Part shown: positions 10,800 to 22,066 of the stretch, in pieces
How the letters are laid out: the number at the start of each line of letters is the position of its first letter
Numbering within the stretch: the first letter of the stretch is position 1
The notes under the pieces: model-generated
Told to the model about the DNA's origin: nothing
Databases searched by the model: none
The model's input: only the letters and a program-made list of their open reading frames with translations
Position numbers and translations under genes: made by a program
Assembly (NCBI RefSeq): GCF_000599985.1
Contig: NZ_CP007445.1
Span: forward strand, 744,001-808,000
Length of the DNA stretch: 64,000 nucleotides
From: Gilliamella apicola
Lineage (GTDB): Bacteria; Pseudomonadota; Gammaproteobacteria; Enterobacterales; Orbaceae
Direction of reading: 5' to 3'

Positions 10800-11270
10800 T
10801 TATTCACGATGATAAGGATGGTTAGTGGTTAAGCTCCATGCTCGGTAAAGGCTTTCTGCGACAATAACACGCACTAAAGGATGAGGAAGCGTAAGAGGTG
10901 ATAGTGACCAGCTCTGCTCTGCCGCCGCTTTACAAGCAGGAGATAAGCCTTCCGGTCCTCCAATTAGCAAACTCACATCACGGCCATCAGTTTTCCAACG
11001 TTCTAATTGTTGAGCTAAATTATGTGTAGTGTAGGGTTTACCTGGAATATCTAATGTGATAATGCAGTTTCCTTTACCACAATTTGCTAACATTTGTTCG
11101 CCTTCTTTATCTAAAATTCGGGCAATATCAGCATTTTTAGTTCGTTTTCCGGCTGGAATTTCGATAAGTTCTAGTGGCATATCTTTAGGGAAGCGCGAAC
11201 GATAATCTTCAAAAGCGGTGGTAACCCAACTTGGCATTTTGTTGCCAACAGCGATAAGCTGTATCTTCAC
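10800..11270 (-). CDS. rlmH: RlmH, 23S rRNA pseudouridine-1915 methyltransferase
   Basis: A 156-residue SPOUT methyltransferase that closely follows E. coli RlmH, with GPEGLSP and the C-terminal end [11 protein letters not shown]. The frame is open 28 codons further up into rsfS, but family alignment places the start at the GTG at 11270 ([16 protein letters not shown] read as Met), four bases after the rsfS stop. RlmH methylates pseudouridine 1915 in helix 69 of the large ribosomal subunit. The rsfS-rlmH pair is conserved in gammaproteobacteria. Confidence 0.94.
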   Translation of the reverse strand: MKIQLIAVGNKMPSWVTTAFEDYRSRFPKDMPLELIEIPAGKRTKNADIARILDKEGEQMLANCGKGNCIITLDIPGKPYTTHNLAQQLERWKTDGRDVSLLIGGPEGLSPACKAAAEQSWSLSPLTLPHPLVRVIVAESLYRAWSLTTNHPYHRE

Positions 11271-11274
11271 GCCA

Positions 11275-11589
11275 CTAACTCCAAAGTTTTTCGAGTTCGT
11301 AAAGTTGACGGGTTTCTTCTTGCATAATATGTACAATGACTGAATCCATATCAACCACTATCCAATCTGCATCATTTTTCCCCTCGCTACCTAAAACAAG
11401 GTGACCATGTTTTTTCGCTTCATCAAGTAAATGCCCAGCAATGGATGAGACATGACGGTTTGAAGTGCCCGTACAGACAATCATATAATCGGTAATGCTT
11501 GATTTACCACGCACATCTAAGGTAACAATGTCTTTGCCTTTTAAATCATCAATCTTATCGATAATAAAATCTTGTAACGACTGTAGCAA
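11275..11589 (-). CDS. rsfS: RsfS, ribosome silencing factor
   Basis: A 104-residue protein that matches E. coli RsfS throughout: [17 protein letters not shown], the [17 protein letters not shown] core, and the end [16 protein letters not shown]. RsfS binds L14 and blocks joining of the ribosomal subunits under starvation. It is first in the rsfS-rlmH-ybeY-corC-lnt run. In the 141-bp gap before it lies an inverted repeat TTGACA-N10-TGTCAA (11662-11683) that could hold a -35 box or an operator; this is a weak suggestion. Confidence 0.95.
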   Translation of the reverse strand: MLQSLQDFIIDKIDDLKGKDIVTLDVRGKSSITDYMIVCTGTSNRHVSSIAGHLLDEAKKHGHLVLGSEGKNDADWIVVDMDSVIVHIMQEETRQLYELEKLWS

Positions 11590-11730
11590 AATAATCTCTC
11601 TATCATAAAAAATTAAAGCATCAGTATATCATATTTTTTAAAAATAACGGCGAAGATAACATTGACATTGTATATTTTGTCAAGAAGTTTCAGATTCACT
11701 ATACGTTTGAGTAGAAATTATTTCATCAAT

Positions 11731-13374
11731 TCAACTATTAAGGGAAATTACTCTATCGAATAATGGATTATCCGTTAAACGATGGGTAACCATAATTAGT
11801 GTTTTATTTTTACAAGTTTGTTTAATCAATTGAATAATTTGTTGCTCGGTCTGCTGATCAAGACTTTCTGTTGGTTCATCCATCAAAATGAGTGGAGAGT
11901 TGTGCAGTAAAGCTCTGGCAATACCGATACGACGAATTTCCCCACCCGATAAAGCGCGACCACCTTGGCCGATTGGCAAATTTAAACCTTGATCTGTATT
12001 TAACAATTTTTCAAGTTCAACTTGTTTTAATACTTCAATAAGTTGCTGCTCAGTGGCTTGTGGGTTTCCTATCAACAAGTTTTGCCTTAAGGTGTCACTA
12101 AAAATTGCAATAACTTGTGGCACCATTGCAATCGCCTGTCGTAAGGTTTTTTCGTCCAATTGATTCAATGGTGTGCCATTAAAATAGATATTGCCTGATG
12201 TGGGTTCCCAAGCGCGATTAACGAGATTTAATAATGTTGATTTACCGCATCCAGTTTTACCAATTAATCCAACATGTTCCCCTTGATTAACCGTTAACGA
12301 AAAATCTGTTAATACCGCGAAAGGTTGATTGGGATAACTAAAATTGATGTTTTCAAATTGTAGCGTTGCTGAACTTAAATCAACTTTTTGGCTTTCGCTT
12401 TCCGAGACAAATTTAATATCAGGTGTTTGATTAAAAATTGCTGTTGTGCGCGTAGCGGAGGTTAATACTTGACCTAAAAAGATAAATGCGCCAGGAATTG
12501 GCGCTAGAATTTCGGCACTGGCAAGACTCACAAATACAAATAAGGCAACTATAGGTGAAAGGGTATATTGCGTAATTAACCAAAGAACCAATAGAGTTAA
12601 AAAGCCAGCGATCAATAATACTAATGCACTTGAAAGTGCCATTAAAGTTGATTGCTGCTGTTGATTACGAAGCCAACTTTTTTCAAGTTCATCCAGTTTG
12701 TGACGATAGCGTGATTGAGCATTGAAAAGAGTAAGTTCAGCTTGTCCTTGTAAATAATTGATCAGTAATAAGCGATATTCACTTTGTTGCTTTGCTAAGT
12801 TCTTGCCCAGTTCTTTTCCAGCTTGGTAAAAAATAACAGGCACGACTAATAGAGTAAGGGTCAGAATAATAGTGATAATGAGTGCTACCGGTAAATTGAT
12901 ATTACTTAGTACAATAAAGATTATACCGATAGTGAGCAAAGCAGTCACAATAGGCGAAAACAGTTTGAGATAAAGATGATCCAGCGCATCAATATCAACA
13001 ATAAATCGGTTAAGTAAATCGGCTCTTTGATATTGAGCTAACTGATTGGCACTCAGTGGTAAAATCTTACGAAAAGCTAATGTCCTTAAATAGGCCAAGA
13101 TCTTAAATGTCGTATTATGATCCACCAAGCGTTCCATATAGCGTGCTGCTGTGCGAGTAATTGCTGCCGCACGCACTCCCGCTGCCGGTAACATATAGTT
13201 AAAAGTATATAAGCCAGCAACCCCAATAACAGCCGTTGAAGCCAGAAACCAACCCGATAAGGAGAGTAAAAATACGCTAGTAAAAAGAGTCAAAAGCGCT
13301 AAAGATAGACCACACAAAATCTGCCAAAAATAGTGTTTATATAGTGCGATGTAAGGACGTAATATGGCTAACAT
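11731..13374 (-). CDS. cydC: CydC, glutathione/cysteine exporter subunit
   Basis: A 547-residue fused ABC exporter half with an N-terminal six-helix membrane domain (GVAGLYTFNYMLPAAGVRAAA is the CydC hallmark) and a C-terminal ATPase (Walker A GKTGCGKST, signature LSGGEIRRIGIARAL, Walker B LILMDEPTESLD). With CydD it exports cysteine and glutathione to the periplasm and is required for assembly of cytochrome bd, a high-affinity oxidase useful in low oxygen. Its ATG overlaps the end of cydD by seven bases (ATGTTAG). Confidence 0.95.
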   Translation of the reverse strand: MLAILRPYIALYKHYFWQILCGLSLALLTLFTSVFLLSLSGWFLASTAVIGVAGLYTFNYMLPAAGVRAAAITRTAARYMERLVDHNTTFKILAYLRTLAFRKILPLSANQLAQYQRADLLNRFIVDIDALDHLYLKLFSPIVTALLTIGIIFIVLSNINLPVALIITIILTLTLLVVPVIFYQAGKELGKNLAKQQSEYRLLLINYLQGQAELTLFNAQSRYRHKLDELEKSWLRNQQQQSTLMALSSALVLLIAGFLTLLVLWLITQYTLSPIVALFVFVSLASAEILAPIPGAFIFLGQVLTSATRTTAIFNQTPDIKFVSESESQKVDLSSATLQFENINFSYPNQPFAVLTDFSLTVNQGEHVGLIGKTGCGKSTLLNLVNRAWEPTSGNIYFNGTPLNQLDEKTLRQAIAMVPQVIAIFSDTLRQNLLIGNPQATEQQLIEVLKQVELEKLLNTDQGLNLPIGQGGRALSGGEIRRIGIARALLHNSPLILMDEPTESLDQQTEQQIIQLIKQTCKNKTLIMVTHRLTDNPLFDRVISLNS

Positions 13375-15086
13375 AAATCATCCTCCTTACTACCACAATG
13401 TAAATGACCGTCTACCAACTGCCAAACTTGGTTATAAATGTGCATATCATCGGTTTGATGGGTTATGGTAATTGTATTTGGTGCAATATGTTGTTGATCT
13501 ATATTTTGCATGGTTTGTCTATCTAAGCTTGCCGTAGGCTCATCAAGAATGAGTAACTGACATGGTTTTAGCATTGCTCGTGCGATTGCCACACGTTGTG
13601 CTTGTCCGACTGACAAACGCACTGCGTCTTCACCTACTGGGGTATCTAATCCTTTAGGTAATTTATCAATAACAGGCATCAATTGGGCTTTGGCAATTAC
13701 AGTTTCAATCTCATCATCAGAAGCATTCGGTTTTCCTAATAAAATATTTTCACGCACTGAGCCATTAATGAGATAAGGACTCTGTCCGATCCAACTGATT
13801 TGTTGTTGCCAATGGCTAATATCTAATTGATTAAATTCGATCCCATTAATCTTCAACGAACCCTGATAAGGTAAAAAACCAAGCAAAACTTGCATTAACG
13901 AAGTTTTACCTTCACCACTTTTACCGATTAAAGCTAATTTAAAAGGTGCTTGTAAGGTGAATGATAATGGTCCAACAATGGGTTGCTGTTCGCTAGACAG
14001 TACAATCAAATTACTTGCTTCAATAGTATGTAATGGTTGATTGATTTGAGTTGGGCTAGCATCATGATGATCTTGATTTAACAAGATATCTTTACTTAAA
14101 AAAGCTTCAATATTGTCCGCTGCTGCAATGGCTTCGGCTTTGGCATGGTAGTAAGTTCCTAAATCGCGCAATGGTTGAAAATATTCGGGCGCTAAAATTA
14201 ACGTAAAAAAACCTGCAAATAAGGTCACCGTAGCATTATATGAACCGAAATTAAATTCACCTAAATACGAAAAACCAAAATATACCGCTACGATCGCAAT
14301 TGAAATTGACGTAAAAAATTCCAACACAGCTGAGGATAAAAAAGCCATTTTTAATACTTGCATGGTTTTAACGCGAAAATCTTCGGATGCTTGAGCAATT
14401 TCGTTGGCTTGTTTTTCTCCTTGATTAAATAGACGGATGGTATTAAGTCCTTTTAAACGATCCAAAAAATGACCACTTAAATATGCCAGAGCTTTAAAAT
14501 GACGACGGTTAATATCTGCTGCGCCCATACCAACTAAAATCATAAAGATTGGAATCAGTGGTGCAGTACATAACAAGATAGCAGCTGCTGCCCAGTTAAA
14601 TGGTAAAATAGCAATGCAAATTAAAATTGGGACGATACTGACTAAACGCATTTGTGGGAGATAACGAGCAAAAAAGTCATGCAGATTTTCTACTTGTTCT
14701 ATAAGTAACGTACTCCAAGCGCCGGTAGTACTTTGATTTAAATAAGCAGGGCCATAAGCCTCAAGTTGATTAATTAAGTCATTGCGAATTTGCTTTCGTA
14801 CCTTTTTTCCTAGTGCAAAGTTGATCTTTTCGCGCACATAAATTAATAGTGCTCTACCTAATAAAATAATAATAAGTGAACCAAAGTAAGGTAGAATATC
14901 GACAAAATGTTGTTGCTCAATAATCAGTTTTTGTAAAATAACAGCGAGTAGAGCTGCTTGCATAATAACCAATAAAGTCAATGCAAAACCAGTTAAAGCA
15001 GAGGCACGCAAATCTGCTTTATGCATTTTTGCATGCTGTTTCAACCAGCCAAGTAGATAAGTTTGACGTTTTTTATCTAGCGACAT
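13368..15086 (-). CDS. cydD: CydD, glutathione/cysteine exporter subunit
   Basis: A 572-residue ABC exporter half: membrane domain about residues 25-310 (containing SARYLPQM-like ARYLPQMRLVSIVPI), ATPase domain about 340-560 with Walker A GKSGEGKTS, signature [16 protein letters not shown] and Walker B LLILDEPTASLD. The signature has LSVGQ in place of LSGGQ. It pairs with CydC and sits 15 bp after trxB; trxB-cydD-cydC is a conserved enteric arrangement of thiol-redox genes. Confidence 0.95.
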   Translation of the reverse strand: MSLDKKRQTYLLGWLKQHAKMHKADLRASALTGFALTLLVIMQAALLAVILQKLIIEQQHFVDILPYFGSLIIILLGRALLIYVREKINFALGKKVRKQIRNDLINQLEAYGPAYLNQSTTGAWSTLLIEQVENLHDFFARYLPQMRLVSIVPILICIAILPFNWAAAAILLCTAPLIPIFMILVGMGAADINRRHFKALAYLSGHFLDRLKGLNTIRLFNQGEKQANEIAQASEDFRVKTMQVLKMAFLSSAVLEFFTSISIAIVAVYFGFSYLGEFNFGSYNATVTLFAGFFTLILAPEYFQPLRDLGTYYHAKAEAIAAADNIEAFLSKDILLNQDHHDASPTQINQPLHTIEASNLIVLSSEQQPIVGPLSFTLQAPFKLALIGKSGEGKTSLMQVLLGFLPYQGSLKINGIEFNQLDISHWQQQISWIGQSPYLINGSVRENILLGKPNASDDEIETVIAKAQLMPVIDKLPKGLDTPVGEDAVRLSVGQAQRVAIARAMLKPCQLLILDEPTASLDRQTMQNIDQQHIAPNTITITHQTDDMHIYNQVWQLVDGHLHCGSKEDDLC

Positions 15087-15101
15087 GATGATATTTTTAG
15101 T

Positions 15102-16497
<1,396 letters not shown>

Positions 16498-16530
16498 TGT
16501 TACTTTATACCTTTGAGGCATAAAGTAACA
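16498..16530 (-). terminator. Hairpin terminator after the nitroreductase gene
   Basis: An 11-bp perfect stem (TGTTACTTTAT with its complement, 16498-16508 and 16520-16530) plus inner CCT/AGG pairs closes a short loop 12 bp after the stop at 16543. The following minus-strand bases (ATAAAATTAAT) are A/T-rich without a pure T-run. Confidence 0.5.
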
Positions 16531-16542
16531 GACGATTTATAT

Positions 16543-17199
16543 TTATTCAGATAGATAAGTGGTGATATCCTTGAGTGGCCAGCGTATTTTAGGTTTTGGT
16601 TCATTGATGCGATAACCAAATGCTAAACAGAGTGCTACACCGAAATTTTCACCACTAAATGACGGTATGTGATTTTCTAAAATTTTAATAACACCATCAT
16701 GTTGAAATCCACCAAGCGCACAGGAATCAATATTATGATAAGCGGCGGCTGTGAGCATATTGGCACAAGCTAGATAAGCCTGCATTTCTAATGAATGATT
16801 CATAGTTAGGCCACTGGCTAAACCATTTTCATAAAAGTTGAGCCTTGATTGACACATAACATCAATACTGTTTTGATCATCTGGGTCAGGTAACGTACGT
16901 GCAATCGCCTTACGGAAATATTCACTTTGTAAAGAAAAACTGTTTGATTTACGATAAAGTACAATCACATAATGTGAGCAACTGGTCACTTGCTCTTGCT
17001 TGAAACAAACCTCAGATAATTCGCTTTTAATTTTAGGGCTGTCAACCACCACAAAATGCCAAGGCTCCAGTCCATATGCTGAAGGGGATAAGCGACCTGC
17101 ATCTAAAATATATTCAATTTCAGCAGGATCAATCTTTTTGGTTTCGTCAAATTTTTTACACCCGTGTCGAAAATATAAGGCTTGTGTTAATTTATCCAT
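16543..17199 (-). CDS. NAD(P)H nitroreductase (NfsB/RdxA-like)
   Basis: A 218-residue FMN oxidoreductase of the nitroreductase fold, with the N-terminal motif RHGCKKFD, the substrate/FMN loop LSPSAYGLEPWHFVVV (about residues 37-52) and the C-terminal region LGGFQHDGVIKIL. The arrangement resembles Helicobacter RdxA-type and NfsB-type enzymes, which reduce nitro compounds or quinones. A 33-codon upstream extension is open but falls inside ampG; the ATG at 17199 has an AGGAG site and is used. It starts eight bases after the ampG stop, so the two are likely co-transcribed. The true substrate is unknown. Confidence 0.85.
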   Translation of the reverse strand: MDKLTQALYFRHGCKKFDETKKIDPAEIEYILDAGRLSPSAYGLEPWHFVVVDSPKIKSELSEVCFKQEQVTSCSHYVIVLYRKSNSFSLQSEYFRKAIARTLPDPDDQNSIDVMCQSRLNFYENGLASGLTMNHSLEMQAYLACANMLTAAAYHNIDSCALGGFQHDGVIKILENHIPSFSGENFGVALCLAFGYRINEPKPKIRWPLKDITTYLSE

Positions 17200-17207
17200 G
17201 TTTTCTC

Positions 17208-18470
17208 CTATTCTTTTGTATTCCATGGGGCAACTTTTAATAATAGTAACATACCAGGTATGGCAAGAATCGTACATAAACCAAAGAAAGTTGTCCATCC
17301 TAAATAATTAACCATAATGCCTGTAGTGGCATTAATTAATGTTCTTGGGATAGAAGCAATACTTGTAAATAATGCAAATTGTGTTGCTGTATAAAGGGGA
17401 TTAGTTGTTTTTGCTATAAAAGCGACAAAGGCCGCTGATCCTAGCCCAACGCCTAACGCTTCAAAGCTAATCACTAAAGCTAATAAAATTTTAGCATTGT
17501 AGGTAATTTCAGTAAATGGACCTTCAACAGACAACCATGCAAACCCTAAAATAGAAATAACTTGTACAAAACCAAATAGCCAAAGTGCACGATTAATCCC
17601 AATTTTGATCATCAATATGCCGCCCATTAATGCACCAAATACACTTGGCCATAATGATGCATTTTTAGCAATCCAGCCAATATCTAAACGGCTAAATCCC
17701 ATCTGTAAATAAAAAGGGGTTGCTAGAGAGGTTGCCATACTGTCACCCAATTTATAAAGAAAGATAAAAGCTAAAATCGTGAGGGCACTTTTTATACCTT
17801 GACGATTAATAAATTCACTAAATGGCTTAATGATGATATCTTCAATACTATGGTTTTTTGGCGTTTGATTAATCGGCTCTTTAACTTTCAATGTCATAAT
17901 GATTGCTGGCAACATAAATAGCCCAGTAATAATAAAAACACTGTTCCAAGGTAGATAATTGGATAAAATTAATGATAGCGAACCTGGTACTAAACCAGCA
18001 ACACGATAAGCATTGGTATGAATACTGTTGCCAAGTCCCTGTTCGTTATCTAATAGTAATTCTCGCCTAAATGCATCAAGGGCAATATCTTGTGTTGCTG
18101 AAAATAGAGCAATAATAAAACAGATAGCAGCGATTATCCAAATGTTTAATGTAGGCGAGAAAAAACCTAAAATTGTGATAAAGAATACTAATACAATTTG
18201 TGAAGCAAGCATCCATCCTCGTCTTCTACCTATATTGAAAAGCGAAATATTGTCCATAAATGGCGCCCAGACAAATTTCAAAATATAGGGAAATTGTGTT
18301 AACGAAAACGCGCCAATTGTTTTGATATTGATACCTTCGCTCTCTAGCCAAGCAGGTAATAATTGCAACAATAAATAAAAAGGTAAACCAGATGCAAATC
18401 CAGTAAAAATACAGATCAGCATTTTTTCGGTAAAAATTGTTTTTACAAGTGAATTTTGCTCATTAGTCAT
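17208..18470 (-). CDS. ampG: AmpG, anhydro-muropeptide permease
   Basis: A 420-residue major-facilitator transporter with about 12 hydrophobic helices and the AmpG hallmarks FASGLPFYLLLQLLPAWL, FPYILKFVWAPFMD and SATQDIALDAFRRELL. AmpG imports GlcNAc-anhydroMurNAc muropeptides for cell-wall recycling, using fragments that lytic transglycosylases such as the nearby MltB release. It is divergent from ldhA over 263 bp and is followed by the nitroreductase gene. The ribosome site is weak. Confidence 0.93.
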   Translation of the reverse strand: MTNEQNSLVKTIFTEKMLICIFTGFASGLPFYLLLQLLPAWLESEGINIKTIGAFSLTQFPYILKFVWAPFMDNISLFNIGRRRGWMLASQIVLVFFITILGFFSPTLNIWIIAAICFIIALFSATQDIALDAFRRELLLDNEQGLGNSIHTNAYRVAGLVPGSLSLILSNYLPWNSVFIITGLFMLPAIIMTLKVKEPINQTPKNHSIEDIIIKPFSEFINRQGIKSALTILAFIFLYKLGDSMATSLATPFYLQMGFSRLDIGWIAKNASLWPSVFGALMGGILMIKIGINRALWLFGFVQVISILGFAWLSVEGPFTEITYNAKILLALVISFEALGVGLGSAAFVAFIAKTTNPLYTATQFALFTSIASIPRTLINATTGIMVNYLGWTTFFGLCTILAIPGMLLLLKVAPWNTKE

Positions 18471-18733
18471 TATTTAACTTTATTGATTAGTTTTTTCGCA
18501 AAGTGTTATCATAGCATACAACTATAAAAAATAATTCTGCAAGCCAAGATAAAACGGATTATCTCAAGCCTGATTCTAAAACTGGAAAACTGTGACAATG
18601 GATGTTTTGAAATAAAAACTTCACTAATTTGGAGCATGCAAAAAAATGCTTCAAAACGCTGTTATTAATCAAGCATCAAAGAAAACGACCGATTAATAGA
18701 TCAACTAATCACCATTCAAAGGGGTGTGATAAT

Positions 18734-19741
18734 ATGAAAAATCCAACAAAAATTGCTGTATTCAGTAGTAAACATTATGACAAAGAGCATCTTGAAATCG
18801 CCAATAAAAAATTTGGTTTCGATATCGAATATTATGAACACAAATTAAGCCAAAAAACGGTGGTTACTGCGCAAGGTTATGATGCAGTTTGTGTATTTGT
18901 GAATGATGAAGTTGATAAAAAAGTTTTACACAAATTGGCTGAATATGGCATAAAAATTCTAGCATTACGTTGTGCTGGATTCGATAATGTTGATCTTGCT
19001 GAGGCAAAAAAATTAGGTATTACCGTTGTGCGTGTACCCGCTTATTCACCTGAAGCGGTTGCTGAACATGCGGTTGCGTTAATGATGACTCTTAATCGCC
19101 GTACCCATAAGGCTTATCAACGTACACGCGATGCTAATTTTTCTTTAGATGGATTAACAGGCTTTAATATGCACAACCGCACTGCAGGCGTTATCGGGAC
19201 GGGTAAAATTGGACAAGCAGCGATTCGCATCTTAAAAGGTTTTGGCATGCATATCTTAGCTTATGACCCATATCCAAATGACATTGTTGTCGAACTTGGT
19301 GCGCAATATGTCGAATTAGACGAACTTTATGCTAAATCGGATATCATCACATTACATTGTCCAATGACACCGGAAAATTATCACTTACTGAATAAAGAAT
19401 CTTTCCAAAAAATGAAAGATGGTGTCATGATTATTAATACCAGTCGAGGAGCATTACTGGATGCTACAGCCGCTATTGATGCATTAAAACAGACCAAAAT
19501 AGGTGCTTTAGGTATGGATGTATATGAAAACGAGCGCGACCTATTTTTTGAAGATAAATCAAACGATGTAATATTAGATGATGTATTCCGTCGTCTATCG
19601 TCATGTCATAACGTTATCTTTACTGGACATCAGGCATTTTTAACCCAAGAAGCCTTGTTAAATATTTCTGATACGACTTTGAATAATATCAGACAGATTG
19701 TTGAAGGAAAAGTTTGTTCAAATATTGTTGAAAAACAATAA
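18734..19741 (+). CDS. ldhA: LdhA, fermentative D-lactate dehydrogenase
   Basis: A 335-residue D-2-hydroxyacid dehydrogenase very close to E. coli LdhA: ALRCAGFDNVDL, AEHAVALMMTLNRRTHKAYQRTRDANF, NAD-binding GVIGTGKIG, catalytic Arg in NTSRGALLDA, and His in FTGHQAFLT. It reduces pyruvate to D-lactate to regenerate NAD during fermentation. The frame is open 35 codons further up, but the ATG at 18734 has a strong AAAGGGGTG site and matches the family start (MKNPTKIAVFSSKHYD). No FNR or CRP box was clear in the upstream 260 bp. Confidence 0.95.
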   Translation: MKNPTKIAVFSSKHYDKEHLEIANKKFGFDIEYYEHKLSQKTVVTAQGYDAVCVFVNDEVDKKVLHKLAEYGIKILALRCAGFDNVDLAEAKKLGITVVRVPAYSPEAVAEHAVALMMTLNRRTHKAYQRTRDANFSLDGLTGFNMHNRTAGVIGTGKIGQAAIRILKGFGMHILAYDPYPNDIVVELGAQYVELDELYAKSDIITLHCPMTPENYHLLNKESFQKMKDGVMIINTSRGALLDATAAIDALKQTKIGALGMDVYENERDLFFEDKSNDVILDDVFRRLSSCHNVIFTGHQAFLTQEALLNISDTTLNNIRQIVEGKVCSNIVEKQ

Positions 19742-19791
19742 TTACTTTAAGATGTCGTCGATTTTTTAATTACATAAATTATAGGTTTTAT

Positions 19792-20871
19792 ATGCAACGA
19801 ATCATCATTCTAATTAACATAATATTGTTGCTTACAGCTTGTAGTAGTGCGAAATCTTCAATATCGCCTATGCAAGAACATCGCGGACAATCTAATGTTA
19901 AAGGTGGAGTTTATTTAGAAAAAGAACATAATCCTCCAAAAAACAACAGTGAGCCATTGGCTGTTGATCAAGAAAATTTTATAACCAGAATGGTCAATAA
20001 GCATGGATTTAATCGTGAGCAATTACGCGAAGTGCTTTCACAAACCAACAAACTTGACTGGGTAATCAATTTAATGGATAAGCAAGCGCCAACATCAGGT
20101 TCTTCTACAGTACCTAAACCTAATGGTGCATGGATCCGTTATAAAAACAAATTTATCACGCCAAGTAATTTACCTCGTGGGGTAGAATTTTGGAATAATT
20201 ATAAAAAAGAGTTACAACGAGCGTATGACCAATATGGTGTACCGCCTGAAATTATTGTGGGTATTATTGGTGTAGAAACGGGTTGGGGACGAGTGATGGG
20301 TAAAACCAAAATCATTGATGCTCTATCAACTCTTGCTTTCTACTATCCAAGACGAGCACAATATTTTTCGAATGAGTTAGAACACTTTTTAGTTATGTGC
20401 CGTGATGAACGCGTTGACCCATTTGATCTAAGTGGATCATTTGCCGGGGCAATGGGATACGGTCAATTTATGCCATCAGCGTTTAGAAATCATGCTGTCG
20501 ATTTTAATAATGATGGTCACATCGATTTGTGGGATCCGGTTGATGCAATCGGCAGTGTGGCTAACTACTTTAAAGCACATGGTTGGCAAAGTGGTAAAAA
20601 AGTCGCGGTTATCGCCGATGGGCAAGCGCTATCACTTGATACGGGTTTTAGTACAAAATACACCGTTGAAACGTTAGCTAGAGCAGGATTAAAACCGAAA
20701 AGTTCATTAGATGGCCATAATAAGGTCAGTTTACTGCGGTTGGATATGGGCGATAGATATCAATTTTGGTATGGCTTACCAAACTTTTATGTCATCACTC
20801 GCTATAATCATAGTACGCATTACGCTATGGCAGTATGGCAATTAGGCTTAGCGGTGAAAGAGGCGCGATAA
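19792..20871 (+). CDS. mltB: MltB, membrane-bound lytic murein transglycosylase B
   Basis: A 359-residue lipoprotein with the signal MQRIIILINIILLLTACSS, where LTAC is the lipobox and the Cys (residue 17) is lipidated. The GH103/SLT2 domain contains the catalytic Glu in IIGVETGWGRVMGKTK and the conserved GAMGYGQFMPSAF and AHGWQSG segments. It cleaves peptidoglycan to anhydro-muropeptides, which AmpG can recycle. A terminator follows, and the gene's last codons recur about 226 bp downstream in a partial duplication. Confidence 0.94.
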   Translation: MQRIIILINIILLLTACSSAKSSISPMQEHRGQSNVKGGVYLEKEHNPPKNNSEPLAVDQENFITRMVNKHGFNREQLREVLSQTNKLDWVINLMDKQAPTSGSSTVPKPNGAWIRYKNKFITPSNLPRGVEFWNNYKKELQRAYDQYGVPPEIIVGIIGVETGWGRVMGKTKIIDALSTLAFYYPRRAQYFSNELEHFLVMCRDERVDPFDLSGSFAGAMGYGQFMPSAFRNHAVDFNNDGHIDLWDPVDAIGSVANYFKAHGWQSGKKVAVIADGQALSLDTGFSTKYTVETLARAGLKPKSSLDGHNKVSLLRLDMGDRYQFWYGLPNFYVITRYNHSTHYAMAVWQLGLAVKEAR

Positions 20872-20897
20872 CGCCTAACATATTTCATAAACTAATC

Positions 20898-20922
20898 AAA
20901 AGGTTGCATTAGCGACCTTTTT
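20898..20922 (+). terminator. Rho-independent terminator of mltB
   Basis: The hairpin AAAAGGTTGC-ATTA-GCGACCTTTTT has one G-U pair in the stem and ends in a T-run, 26 bp after the mltB stop codon. Confidence 0.8.
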
Positions 20923-21123
20923 AATGGTTCTGAATTGAAATGATATAGACTCCTGAATTATTTTTACAAAATTATCTATTTTAGCGATATAACTAGTAAG
21001 AACTCTTTAAACTTCTCAGTGATTATATGCTATAACCACGTCACATATCCTATTAGTGGTATGGAAATAAGATTTAACGATGAAAGAAGTGAGATAACAC
21101 TTAGCATATTTCGCAAACTAATC

Positions 21124-21148
21124 AAAAAGTCACATTAGCGACTTTTTT
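21124..21148 (+). terminator. Duplicated copy of the mltB terminator
   Basis: The hairpin AAAAAGTCAC-ATTA-GCGACTTTTTT is a drifted copy of the one at 20898-20922, with one mismatch in the stem and a good T-run. It could act as a second terminator and shield the converging tauE gene. Confidence 0.65.
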
Positions 21149-21259
21149 AATTGTTTAAAATTGAAACGATATAGACTCCTGAATAATTTTTACAAAACTA
21201 TCTGTTTAATTATCAGAATTAACTCTTTCAAGAAACCTTAAGAAAAGTAGGGTTCAAAG

Positions 21260-22066
21260 CTAAGAAACGATAAGCTTTACTGCAAGCAGTAATAAAAAAA
21301 TACCAAAATAGGTAATCAGTTTATTTACTGGTAATTTTTGCGCAATTTGCACGCCGACTTTTGCCATAGGCATACTGGTGAGCATAATTGAAAATACTGC
21401 AGGTAAATAGATAAAACCTAAGCTATATTCTGGAAGTTCTTGGATATTCCAACCAGCAATAATGTAACCAATGGTGCCACCAAGCGCAACGGGTAAGGTG
21501 AATGCTGCTGATGTACCAATTGCTTTACGCATATCTATTCCGCATTTTTTCAAAAATGGTACAACAAGTACACCGCCACCTACACCAACAAGCGCAGCAA
21601 AAGTGCCAATTAAGGTACCAACAGCAATAAAAATACTGTCACCCAACGAATTCACTTTAGATTTTTGATTTTGCATTACTTTATTGGTTTTAAAAATAAA
21701 TTTACAGCCAACATAAATTAGAAAAATGATAAATAGCCATTTTAGCCATATTCCTGGAATATAAGGAGCGATGTAAGAACCGCCAATTGTACCGATAATG
21801 CATCCTAACACCATCTTTTTTAGTATTGACCATTCGATATTTTTGTTTTTATTTTGAATCCAACTTGATGATAAACTAGTGCCAATAATTGTTGCTAAGG
21901 ATGAAGCTATAGCAATATGGTGCGTCCAATGGTTACCTAGATTAAAATGATCGAGCGTAAAAATTAAAGCTGGTACAATCAATGCTCCCCCACCAACGCC
22001 AAACATACCTGCAAGCAAACCAGCTGCTGCTCCGATAGTGAGAAAGATGACAAACTCAAAAATCAT
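21260..22066 (-). CDS. TauE/SafE-family membrane permease
   Basis: A 268-residue membrane protein with about eight hydrophobic helices and the two glycine-rich family motifs, AAGLLAGMFGVGGGALIVPAL near the N-terminus and ALVGVGGGVLVVPFLKK in the second half. The family carries anions such as sulfite, sulfoacetate or other organosulfur compounds; the substrate here cannot be told. The start ATG at 22066 (MIFEFVIFL) has a GAGG site nine bases away; the frame is open five codons further up only through a TTG. It is divergent from an OsmC gene across a spacer with repeated palindromes. Confidence 0.85.
   Translation of the reverse strand: MIFEFVIFLTIGAAAGLLAGMFGVGGGALIVPALIFTLDHFNLGNHWTHHIAIASSLATIIGTSLSSSWIQNKNKNIEWSILKKMVLGCIIGTIGGSYIAPYIPGIWLKWLFIIFLIYVGCKFIFKTNKVMQNQKSKVNSLGDSIFIAVGTLIGTFAALVGVGGGVLVVPFLKKCGIDMRKAIGTSAAFTLPVALGGTIGYIIAGWNIQELPEYSLGFIYLPAVFSIMLTSMPMAKVGVQIAQKLPVNKLITYFGIFLLLLAVKLIVS

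Larger units (their letters stand above)
20853..21206 (+). repeat. Imperfect direct duplication of the mltB end and terminator
   Basis: Two blocks of about 129 bp, at roughly 20853-20981 and 21078-21206, are clearly alike: GTGAAAGAGGCGCGATAACG against ATGAAAGAAGTGAGATAACA, shared catattTC-aaactaatcaaaa, both terminators, then shared gatatagactcctgaat and a TTTTTACAAAA-tatct segment. The first block begins in the last codons of mltB. The DNA before the second block has weaker likeness to the preceding mltB coding sequence. No functional gene is left in the second copy. Confidence 0.7.
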
